A stretch of 5,521 nucleotides of DNA. Origin: Gammaproteobacteria bacterium. Its GTDB lineage: Bacteria > Pseudomonadota > Gammaproteobacteria > Acidiferrobacterales > Acidiferrobacteraceae. Where the stretch lies: positions 1-5,521 of the forward strand of contig JAPTWT010000276.1 of NCBI GenBank assembly GCA_028064935.1, in the 5' to 3' direction. Each line of letters starts with the position of its first letter. The first letter of the stretch is position 1. Of the stretch, positions 1 to 5,039 are shown in pieces. The translations under genes were made by a program, and so were the position numbers. The notes under the pieces were generated by a model. It had not been told where the DNA came from and ran no database searches. It saw nothing but the letters and a program-made list of their open reading frames with translations.

Positions 1-1021
1 CCAAGGCACCGTGGGGATTGGGCGAAACCGCTTGGAAGGTTACCGATACCACGTTCCAGTCCACCCAATATAGGAAAAACCATTTGTAGAACGCGTGCAC
101 GACGGTCCACAAGGGATGAGTGAGGACGTGGACGATAAAGGCGTGCATGCCGATGCTATTCTCTAAGATTTCGTTGTTTCCGGCCTTCAACAGCGGGTTT
201 ACCTTAGGATTCCAAGACCAAAAATAGGATCCGTCGGCGTGCGTTCCTTGCCATAAGTCGACGCCACCGTTGGTGGACACGATGATGAAATGGTGCATGG
301 CAAGTTCGTTCCGAATCGTAACCGGAGCAACAGCGATGGCCGTTCCCAAAAGCAAAAGACCAAGGTCCATGAAGGCCCTCCGGACCGATTTTTCCTTTGA
401 GATCAGTTGCCACAAAAAGAGGGCGAAAGGAAAGAGCAGGGGAATTGGACGAACATCGCATGACAGTCCGAGAAACAGACCCGATACCAGAATGACGAGT
501 CTTTTTCGTTGCTCGTGGGCGATGAAGTACAAATACACAAAGAGCAACAACAGAAAGGTGCTTAGTTCCTCAGAACCAAGCACTGAATTCCACTCGATTT
601 GGCTTGGCAAAAAGGTGTATCCCAAAGAAGCCAGAAACGACAACGAAGCATTTTTCGTCATCCACATAGCAATCATGTACACGAGAAGGGTAATCCCCAC
701 GCTAAGCGTTGCATTGGCCACCAAGCCTGCCATCACAGAAGCTCCGGTAATCCGAAATAGGAGGGAAAGAAAATAGGGGTACCCAATGGGCCAATACGCG
801 GTAAAGTGCCCATTCGCAACATATCCTTCGCCCTTAAGCATCTCGACGGAGTGAACGAAATACCACTCGAAATCATAGAGTTGGTGCGGATGCATGTAGA
901 GTAGCCACAGCGTCCTCAGCAGAACGTTAACCAAAAGAAGCGCCACGAAGTGACTTCGGACGGAGCCGTGCACAACGAAATCAAGGAAAGACCGCAAGCC
1001 GACTACGTTAGCCTTTTTCAT
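1..1021 (-). CDS. Glycosyltransferase family 39 (PMT/ArnT-type) membrane protein, 3' end outside window
   Basis: The minus strand is open from an ATG at 1021 to the left edge, giving 340 codons without a stop; the C-terminus is missing. The start has an AGGGAG SD at 1030-1035 with 8 nt spacing. The protein opens with MKKANVVGLRSF, has a first membrane helix near residues 25-42, then a loop with D50-F51-E52, placed like the catalytic acidic residue of GT-C enzymes. Next comes GHFTAYWPIGYPYFLSLLF (72-90), the typical PMT_2-like segment. Several more hydrophobic helices follow (about 96-120, 153-168, 174-206, 218-236). GLSCDVRPIPLLFP (185-198) and TIRNELAMHHFIIVSTNGG (235-253) also match conserved GT39 stretches. 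Such enzymes transfer sugars from polyprenyl-phosphate donors to lipid, glycan or protein on the outer face of the membrane. Donor and acceptor cannot be told here. The family call is confident; no neighbour helps to narrow the role. Confidence 0.88.
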   Translation of the reverse strand, partial: MKKANVVGLRSFLDFVVHGSVRSHFVALLLVNVLLRTLWLLYMHPHQLYDFEWYFVHSVEMLKGEGYVANGHFTAYWPIGYPYFLSLLFRITGASVMAGLVANATLSVGITLLVYMIAMWMTKNASLSFLASLGYTFLPSQIEWNSVLGSEELSTFLLLLFVYLYFIAHEQRKRLVILVSGLFLGLSCDVRPIPLLFPFALFLWQLISKEKSVRRAFMDLGLLLLGTAIAVAPVTIRNELAMHHFIIVSTNGGVDLWQGTHADGSYFWSWNPKVNPLLKAGNNEILENSIGMHAFIVHVLTHPLWTVVHAFYKWFFLYWVDWNVVSVTFQAVSPNPHGAL

Positions 1022-1118
1022 CGAATGAACTCCCTATAACGTGTGGAATCTCTGCCCATCTTGGCACACGGGCGGCTCGTTGGTCAATCAGGTGGGGCCT
1101 TATGAAAGTGGGGGGAAG

Positions 1119-1146
1119 TTGTCTTCTACCGGTTTAATTGTAAAAT
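1119..1146 (+). promoter_or_regulatory. Candidate sigma-A promoter for the P-loop kinase gene
   Basis: TTGTCT (1119-1124, 4 of 6 consensus bases) and TAAAAT (1141-1146, 5 of 6) are separated by 16 nt. Transcription would begin near 1153, leaving a leader of about 185 nt before the GTG at 1338. The match is moderate and the long leader is unusual, so a nearer promoter cannot be excluded. Confidence 0.3.
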
Positions 1147-1161
1147 ACGGCAGATGGCGGT

Positions 1162-1269
1162 ATCCTGACCGTAGTGTCTCGTGCAACACGCGCGCATCTC
1201 CCAGGCAGGTGAACGCTCATTCACACCAGCATCCTGATACCTACGGTCCCCGTAGTCACTGCGCGCATC
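1162..1269. repeat. Imperfect ~70-bp tandem duplication with a small hairpin
   Basis: Three short words recur in the same order: ATCCTGA at 1162-1168 and 1231-1237 (offset 69), CCGTAG at 1169-1174 and 1250-1255 (offset 81), GCGCGCATC at 1190-1198 and 1261-1269 (offset 71). This suggests a decayed duplication of about 70 bp. In the second copy CTACGG (1241-1246) and CCGTAG (1250-1255) form a perfect 6-bp hairpin with a 3-nt loop. The first-copy CCGTAG could pair with the same CTACGG, so two mutually exclusive pairings exist. Confidence 0.4.
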
Positions 1270-1295
1270 CTTGTCGCGTATTCATAGAGGGAAGA

Positions 1296-1331
1296 TTTTC
1301 CTCGGGCCATTCCCTTACGACGAGAGGAAGA
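1296..1331 (+). promoter_or_regulatory. Possible SD-sequestering stem before the P-loop kinase start
   Basis: TTTTCCTC (1296-1303) can pair with GAGGAAGA (1324-1331), eight pairs including one G-U. The second arm contains the SD of the GTG start at 1338. A competing short hairpin, GGAA (1290-1293) with TTCC (1298-1301), would release the SD. The complementarity is visible; any regulatory role is inference and could be chance. Confidence 0.22.
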
Positions 1332-1337
1332 TGACAG

Positions 1338-1907
1338 GTGAACTCGACACATTACATGATCCTCGTAACGTCGCCACCCGCATGCGGAAAAACGACACTG
1401 GCCAAAAAATTAGCCAAGAACCTCGACAACGCCGTGTATCTGGACAAAGACACCTTGATCCCTTTGTCCAAGAAGGTCTTTGAGGTGGCTAACGAGGAAT
1501 ACAACCGAAGTTCCGCCTTCTTCGAGACCCACATTCGCGATGTGGAATACGACGTTATTCTCGCCTTGGGACTGGAGGCCATTGAATACGATTCACACGT
1601 CATCATCAATGCTCCGTTTAGCCGAGAAATTCGAAATCCCGAAGCGATGTCGGAACTATCGCTCAGAGTTCAGCAACGCGGTGGTGAACTTCTGATCATC
1701 TGGATAGCCTGCAGCGCGGAAACCGCCCATAAGAGGATGCTAGAGAGAAATTCCGATAGAGACACCTGGAAACTCGCACACTGGGATGAATATCTCAAGA
1801 CGACCAATTTCAATGCACCGAATCTGCCAAATCTACTCATTTATAAAAATGACAACGATGATGAGGCCGAGGAAAGCTTTCAATCACTCATCGAGCAAAT
1901 CCAGTAA
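1338..1907 (+). CDS. AAA_33-type P-loop kinase-like protein, 189 aa
   Basis: This is a small P-loop NTPase. The glycine-poor Walker A, TSPPACGKTT, spans residues 11-20 with K18 as the phosphate-binding lysine. It is followed by VYLDKDTL (33-40), whose D36 and D38 sit where small-molecule kinases hold the substrate or metal. VIINAPFSREIR (88-99) is the central strand region. A lid-like segment, HKRMLERNSDRDTWKLAHWDEY (131-152), carries R133, R137 and R141. The length is normal for zeta-toxin/adenylylsulfate-kinase-like proteins of this group. Members occur widely in Bacillota as uncharacterised ATPases, and the phosphate acceptor is unknown. The GTG start is chosen because GAGG at 1324-1327 lies 10 nt upstream. 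An in-frame ATG at 1356 (residue 7) would give a start at MILVTSPP, as I recall for relatives, but its nearest SD (AGGTG) is about 15 nt away. The gene stands alone, divergent from the glycosyltransferase and convergent with the ABC-F gene. No antitoxin-like partner is adjacent. Confidence 0.85.
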   Translation: MNSTHYMILVTSPPACGKTTLAKKLAKNLDNAVYLDKDTLIPLSKKVFEVANEEYNRSSAFFETHIRDVEYDVILALGLEAIEYDSHVIINAPFSREIRNPEAMSELSLRVQQRGGELLIIWIACSAETAHKRMLERNSDRDTWKLAHWDEYLKTTNFNAPNLPNLLIYKNDNDDEAEESFQSLIEQIQ

Positions 1908-2422
1908 AGTACATACCACATGTACGCAAAGGTTCGTCGTCGAATAACATATTCTAGTCGCGGGAATATAAATTACGGCAATCACCCTGCTCGAAGGCGG
2001 AGAAAACGGTGCTCACGACAAGAGGAACCCGTAAGGGCTGGACCCACGAACGCGAGACAACACGTGCGTCTAAAGGTTCGTCATTAACGGGCAGCAGGTT
2101 AACAGAAGAAGACGCGATGGTAATGGTTGTCTAAATACCAAACGTCCTTACTTCTAGATTACATAATATATATTATCGGACGTAAATGATCGCGACGCAG
2201 ACCACCTATTTAAACACGGTAGAAGCATATCACCCGGCAACGAATACTTGGCGCACAAATGTTGCAACGATGCCTGTTGCAAAAGCTCTGTTTCCTTGTA
2301 TATCACTTTAGTTCTTTAGCACTCTCGCATATAAACTCTTTTTCACATCTCTCAAAGAGGATGCAACTCGATTGTCATCGCCTCAGCGGCCCTGTTCCCG
2401 TTGCATCCCCGATTTTCTATGA
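1908..2422. other. 515-bp stretch between convergent genes, no convincing gene
   Basis: This is long for a gap between two converging genes. It holds an 11-bp direct repeat AAAGGTTCGTC (1928-1938 and 2072-2082), an AT-only 14-bp palindrome (2163-2176), a cluster of GTTGCA words (2261-2406) and a terminator-like stem before 2422. Right after the kinase stop, GTACA (1909-1913) and TGTAC (1921-1925) could pair, but there is no T-run, so I see no proper terminator for that gene. Two short plus-strand frames exist: 1920-2087 (55 codons, arginine-rich, no SD) and 2009-2134 (41 codons, GTG start, AGGCGGAG SD 6 nt upstream). Neither resembles a protein I know. The stretch could be a decayed gene or a small RNA locus. 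Confidence 0.5.
2357..2410 (-). terminator. Possible terminator downstream of the ABC-F gene
   Basis: On the minus strand, 13 nt after the stop, GGGGATGCAAC (2410-2400) pairs with GTTGCATCCTC (2367-2357): 11 pairs including one G-U. The 32-nt loop can itself fold through GCC/GGC. The arm is followed only by TTTGAG, a short T-run. On the plus strand the same stem is followed by GATTTTCT, so it may act in both directions. The long loop and weak T-tract lower confidence. Confidence 0.45.
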
Positions 2423-4021
2423 TTAAGCGCCGATGATCTCGTCGCGCTTCGCGAGGTACTCGTCATACGGTCCGGCAAAGTCGACCAACCCGCCAGGCAC
2501 AAGCTCGATGATGCGATTCGCTACGTCGGTGACCAACTGGCGCTCGTGTGAGACGAGGATGACGCCGCCTTGGAACTCCACCAACGCTTTCGAAAGCGCG
2601 TCAATTGACTCCAAATCGAGGTGGTTCGTCGGTTCGTCGAGTACCAGCACATTCCCCTGCAACAGCAGCATCTTGCCAATCATCAACCGTGCCGCTTCGC
2701 CTCCCGACAGCACGTTTGTTGACTTATGCACCTCATCTTTCGAAAACAACATGCGGCCGAGAATACTGCGGATGCTCTGCTGATCCATTTCCGGCGCGAA
2801 ACTGTGCAACCACTCCAGCACCGTCGTGTCACTGCGGATGGTGTCGTTATGATCCTGCGTAAAATACGTCGCATCCGCCGATTGTCCCCAGACGACCGTT
2901 CCGCTGTCCGGGGACAGTTCCCCCATCATGATGTTGAGCAGCGTCGTCTTGCCAATCCCATTGGGTCCGATAATGGCTACCTTTTCTCCGTTCATGATGT
3001 CAAAGCGGACATCCTTTAGCACCTGCAAATCACCAAAGGATTTGCTAATTCCGTCGAGCGAGACGATTTGCTTGCCGAGGAGCTGCTTCGACGTGAATTT
3101 GATATACGGCGACACGCGCGACGATGGACGGATTTCCTGGATTTCAATCTTCTCAATCTGCTTCTGTCGGCTCGTGGCTTGCTTTGCCTTACTCTTGTTC
3201 GCAGAAAAACGCTGTACAAACTCGCGCAGTTCCGCGATTTTGGCGAGATTCTTCTGGTTTTCCGCAAGCAACTGTTCCCGTGCTAACGTGCTGGCGGCGA
3301 CGAAGTAATCGTAGTTTCCGGAAAACATCGAAATTTGCTTATAGTCGACGTCAACCATGTAGGTGCAGACCGTGTTGAGAAAATGGCGATCGTGCGAAAT
3401 AATCACCATCGTCCCCTTGTGCCCCAACAAGAAATTCTCGAGCCAGCGAATGGAGTCTAAGTCAAGGTGGTTGGTGGGCTCGTCGAGCAACAATACGTCC
3501 GGCCGACCAAACAGTACCTGCGCCAGTAACACGCGCAGCTTGAATCCGCCGACGAGCGAACTCATGAGGTCACCGTGTTTCTCCACCGGGATGCCGAGCC
3601 CTTCGAGCAGTTCCGCCGCGAAGTATTCCGCGGAGTAGCCGTCCATGTCGGCAAAGGCGCTCTCGAGTTCACCGACCTGCATGCCTTCTTCTTCGGTCAT
3701 CTCAGGCAGTGAATACAGTCGATCACGCTCTTGCATGACCTCCCACAATTCCGGATGCCCCATCAAAACCGTGTCCAGGACGCGGCAGTCGTCGTAGGAA
3801 TAGTGATCTTGGCGCAGCACGCCGACCCGTACGCCCGGCGCAACGGTAACGGTGCCCGTGGTCGGCTCAAAGTCGCCGACGAGGATTTTCATGAACGTTG
3901 ACTTCCCTGCCCCATTGGCGCCTATCAAACCGTAACGGTTGCCTTCCTCAAAGCTGAGGTTCACATCTTCAAACAAGATCTGGCTGCCGAAGGAAACGGA
4001 AATATCCTTTACGCGAATCAA
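2423..4021 (-). CDS. ykpA: ABC-F family ATPase, YbiT/YkpA type, 532 aa
   Basis: Two fused ATP-binding cassettes without membrane segments mark an ABC-F protein, a soluble ribosome-associated translation factor group rather than a transporter. Numbered from the TTG start: Walker A1 GANGAGKST (34-42), degenerate first signature LVGG (156-159), Walker B1 LLLDEPTNHLD (177-187, E181), switch H210. A charged linker at about 242-315 contains RFSANKSKAKQATSRQKQIE (271-290), very close to that of E. coli YbiT. The second half has Walker A2 GPNGIGKTT (352-360), LSGGE (438-442), Walker B2 VLDEPTNHLD (460-469, E463) and H492. MGHPELWEVMQERDRLYSLP (87-106) also matches YbiT closely. The length is normal. 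YbiT/YkpA proteins are thought to aid translating ribosomes; their exact role is poorly defined, and this subgroup is not a known resistance class. An upstream ATG at 4072 would add 17 residues but lacks an SD; the TTG gives MIRVKDISVSFG, the usual family start. The symbol is assigned by subgroup resemblance. Confidence 0.95.
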   Translation of the reverse strand: MIRVKDISVSFGSQILFEDVNLSFEEGNRYGLIGANGAGKSTFMKILVGDFEPTTGTVTVAPGVRVGVLRQDHYSYDDCRVLDTVLMGHPELWEVMQERDRLYSLPEMTEEEGMQVGELESAFADMDGYSAEYFAAELLEGLGIPVEKHGDLMSSLVGGFKLRVLLAQVLFGRPDVLLLDEPTNHLDLDSIRWLENFLLGHKGTMVIISHDRHFLNTVCTYMVDVDYKQISMFSGNYDYFVAASTLAREQLLAENQKNLAKIAELREFVQRFSANKSKAKQATSRQKQIEKIEIQEIRPSSRVSPYIKFTSKQLLGKQIVSLDGISKSFGDLQVLKDVRFDIMNGEKVAIIGPNGIGKTTLLNIMMGELSPDSGTVVWGQSADATYFTQDHNDTIRSDTTVLEWLHSFAPEMDQQSIRSILGRMLFSKDEVHKSTNVLSGGEAARLMIGKMLLLQGNVLVLDEPTNHLDLESIDALSKALVEFQGGVILVSHERQLVTDVANRIIELVPGGLVDFAGPYDEYLAKRDEIIGA

Positions 4022-4028
4022 TGAAATT

Positions 4029-4034
4029 CTCCCT
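4029..4034 (-). promoter_or_regulatory. Ribosome binding site that fixes the ABC-F TTG start
   Basis: AGGGAG, within AAAGGGAGA (4036-4028), lies 7 nt before the TTG at 4021-4019. No comparable SD precedes the in-frame ATG at 4072. This supports the shorter protein. Confidence 0.8.
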
Positions 4035-4062
4035 TTGTCCCCATCACCGACTCTAAAGCGGC

Positions 4063-4115
4063 GCAGGGGCATGTCTTTTCATCATCCCACTATATCATGA
4101 ATGAGAAGCCCCTGC
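4063..4115. repeat. 8-bp inverted repeat in the ABC-F leader
   Basis: GCAGGGGC (4063-4070) and GCCCCTGC (4108-4115) are perfect inverted copies separated by 37 bp. A weaker inner pairing, TTCAT (4079-4083) with ATGAA (4097-4101), lies inside. In minus-strand RNA the first arm falls in codons 21-23 of the short leader frame and the second 41 nt before the ABC-F TTG codon. A further CAGGGG (4156-4151 minus) in codons 7-9 could compete for the second arm. Confidence 0.45.
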
Positions 4116-4176
4116 CCTGTTCATGGTCAGCAGCAGCGTGCCCGCTAAGTCCCCTGATGGTGAGAATCGCGGCCAT
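4090..4176 (-). CDS. Possible 28-aa leader peptide upstream of the ABC-F gene
   Basis: An ATG at 4176 opens a frame of 28 codons ending in TAG at 4090-4092: MAAILTIRGLSGHAAADHEQ followed by GRGFSFMI. It has an AAGGGA SD (4185-4190) with 8 nt spacing, similar to the SD of the ABC-F gene, and lies 68 nt upstream of that gene's start on the same strand. Two AGG-Gly codon pairs (residues 8-9 and 22-23) fall inside the segments able to pair with the downstream CCCCTG. ABC-F genes of resistance type are known to be controlled by such leader frames, but this has not to my knowledge been shown for the YbiT/YkpA subgroup. The peptide matches nothing I recognise and may be a chance frame. Confidence 0.3.
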   Translation of the reverse strand: MAAILTIRGLSGHAAADHEQGRGFSFMI

Positions 4177-4232
4177 CTGAATGTTCCCTTTTTGACCCCT
4201 CTTGTTCTAGAAACACCAGCACAGAGCAACAA

Positions 4233-4261
4233 TGTATAAGGACGCACAACCGGTCCGCCAA
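4233..4261 (-). promoter_or_regulatory. Candidate sigma-A promoter for the ABC-F gene and its leader
   Basis: On the minus strand TTGGCG (4261-4256, 4 of 6) and TATACA (4238-4233, 4 of 6) are spaced by exactly 17 nt. Transcription would begin near 4226, about 35 nt before the SD of the leader frame. An alternative is the extended -10 TGATATAGT (4097-4089), with TATAGT matching 5 of 6, which would start the transcript inside the inverted repeat and bypass the leader frame; it has no -35. Confidence 0.33.
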
Positions 4262-4289
4262 TGACGGTGAACGACGCACCGGCAAACAG

Positions 4290-4318
4290 CGTGATCGGAT
4301 ACAGGATTTCCTATCACG
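4290..4318 (+). promoter_or_regulatory. Dyad / mRNA hairpin just before the YitT-like start
   Basis: CGTGATCGGA (4290-4299) and TCCTATCACG (4309-4318) pair at 9 of 10 positions with a 9-nt loop. The element ends 3 bases before the GTG start, where an SD should be. The only SD-like bases (AGGA) lie in its loop, about 15 nt from the start. It could be an operator or an RNA hairpin controlling translation. Confidence 0.4.
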
Positions 4319-4321
4319 AAA

Positions 4322-4954
4322 GTGGGGATTTCAATCAACGGACAAAGAAAGCCACCGATTCGATATTTTGTGGGATGCATTCTGATGGGCATTGAATCTG
4401 TGCTGATTGAGAAGAACTTCCACATTTCGTCGGGCGGAGTCAGTGGACTCAGCATTGGAATTGCAGACTATCTACACGTAAGCGCCGGTTTTACAAATCT
4501 CTGCATTAAAGCGCTCATCTTCGGCGTTGTCTACTACTTTGGGGGGACGCTCGCTGCCTATTGGACACTCGTGGGAGCCGCAATTACGGGCGTGACCATG
4601 TGGCTCACTGAATTGACCGGGGTCACCTTGGATTGGCCGCAGTGGCTCGCCTTTGGGTTCATCTTGGTGTTCGCGAAGCTTCCCATCGGACTGCTCGTTT
4701 CCAAAGGCTATTCTATCGGAGGATTCACCGCCATCGCCCAATTGCTGGAACGCCATCGAGGGATCCCACTGCCGTGGAGCCTGACCATAATGAATCTCCT
4801 TGCCGTCCTTGCGATGCTGGTATCTCACGGCCTTGTGTCTGGTATGTTGACTGCGGTCATTGCTTTGTCCGCGGGAATAGCGACGAAAATCTGGTCAGAG
4901 GCGGCAAAGGCGTTTTTCGACCAGCGCCAAGTGCGAGCCCCGATGTTCCGATAA
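4322..4954 (+). CDS. YitT-family membrane protein (short form, no DUF2179), 210 aa
   Basis: A hydrophobic protein with about five membrane segments (roughly residues 13-30, 57-73, 76-98, 108-126, 153-169, and a further hydrophobic stretch 171-187). SSGGVSGLSIGIADYLHVSAGFTN (36-59) is the hallmark YitT motif. A second copy, GYSIGGFTAIAQLLERHRGIPL (129-150), shows the internal duplication of the family: GGVSGL and GGFTAI are followed by matching loops and helices. Typical YitT proteins have about 280 residues with a soluble C-terminal DUF2179 domain; this one stops after the membrane part with a basic tail (QRQVRAPMFR), and a terminator follows at once. The family's function is unknown; transport has been suggested. 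The GTG start lacks a convincing SD. In-frame alternatives are GTG at 4370 and ATG at 4385 (weak GGGA 9 nt upstream), but both would cut into the first helix. No start codon lies upstream before the in-frame TGA at 4292. It stands alone, divergent from the ABC-F gene. Confidence 0.82.
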   Translation: MGISINGQRKPPIRYFVGCILMGIESVLIEKNFHISSGGVSGLSIGIADYLHVSAGFTNLCIKALIFGVVYYFGGTLAAYWTLVGAAITGVTMWLTELTGVTLDWPQWLAFGFILVFAKLPIGLLVSKGYSIGGFTAIAQLLERHRGIPLPWSLTIMNLLAVLAMLVSHGLVSGMLTAVIALSAGIATKIWSEAAKAFFDQRQVRAPMFR

Positions 4955-4957
4955 AAC

Positions 4958-4993
4958 CGGGCACTGAGCGACAATGCGCGTCACCCGTGCCCG
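4958..4993. terminator. Bidirectional rho-independent terminator
   Basis: CGGGCAC (4958-4964) and GTGCCCG (4987-4993) form a perfect 7-bp GC-rich stem. It continues inward by TGA (4965-4967) with TCA (4981-4983) and GCG (4968-4970) with CGC (4977-4979) across small bulges. On the plus strand it is followed by TAGTTCGTTTGGTTTG, on the minus strand by GTTTTATC. It lies 3 nt after the YitT-like stop and 46 nt after the solute-binding protein stop, so it serves both converging genes. Confidence 0.75.
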
Positions 4994-5039
4994 TAGTTCG
5001 TTTGGTTTGTCAAAAATGTGTCCAAAGACCCTCGGTCGA

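Larger units (their letters stand above)
1022..1337. other. Divergent intergenic region (GT39 gene / P-loop kinase gene)
   Basis: This 316-bp stretch separates the two divergently oriented starts and must hold the promoters for both. A plus-strand reading frame of 97 codons from a GTG at 1041 lacks an SD and has no recognisable sequence, so I treat it as non-coding. A plus-strand promoter candidate lies at 1119-1146. For the minus strand the best -10 is TACAAT at 1137-1142, which overlaps the plus-strand -10, but no good -35 sits at the right distance. The right half contains an imperfect duplication and short hairpins, described separately. Confidence 0.6.
4022..4321. other. Divergent intergenic region (ABC-F gene / YitT-like gene)
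   Basis: The 300-bp gap separates two divergent genes. On the minus strand it holds a candidate promoter, a short open frame with SD and an inverted repeat ahead of the ABC-F gene. On the plus strand it holds a near-perfect dyad just before the YitT-like start. TTGACC at 4192-4197 is a fair plus-strand -35, but no -10 sits 16-18 nt after it, so I cannot name a promoter for the YitT-like gene. Confidence 0.5.

Noticed and set aside
270..776. A 168-codon plus-strand open frame
   Set aside because: It lies wholly opposite the glycosyltransferase frame, which has clear family motifs and an SD; this product resembles no protein.
1041..1334. A 97-codon plus-strand frame between the divergent genes
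   Set aside because: GTG start without SD, unfamiliar low-complexity-free but non-protein-like composition, and it would cover the region that must hold the promoters.
1920..2087. A 55-codon arginine-rich plus-strand frame
   Set aside because: No SD before its ATG, unnatural RRRRKR runs and no recognisable family.
2163..2176. AT-only 14-bp palindrome ATAATATATATTAT
   Set aside because: Palindromes made only of alternating A and T arise easily, and no promoter or repeat unit is aligned with it; the flanking ACGTCC/GGACGT arms are not centred on it.
2277..2304. Possible plus-strand promoter TTGCAA-16-TATATC
   Set aside because: Only about 100 bp upstream of the converging ABC-F 3' end with no gene to drive; match is weak.
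4207..4455. An 82-codon minus-strand frame over the YitT-like start
   Set aside because: It overlaps the first 45 codons of a gene with clear family motifs and its sequence is not protein-like.
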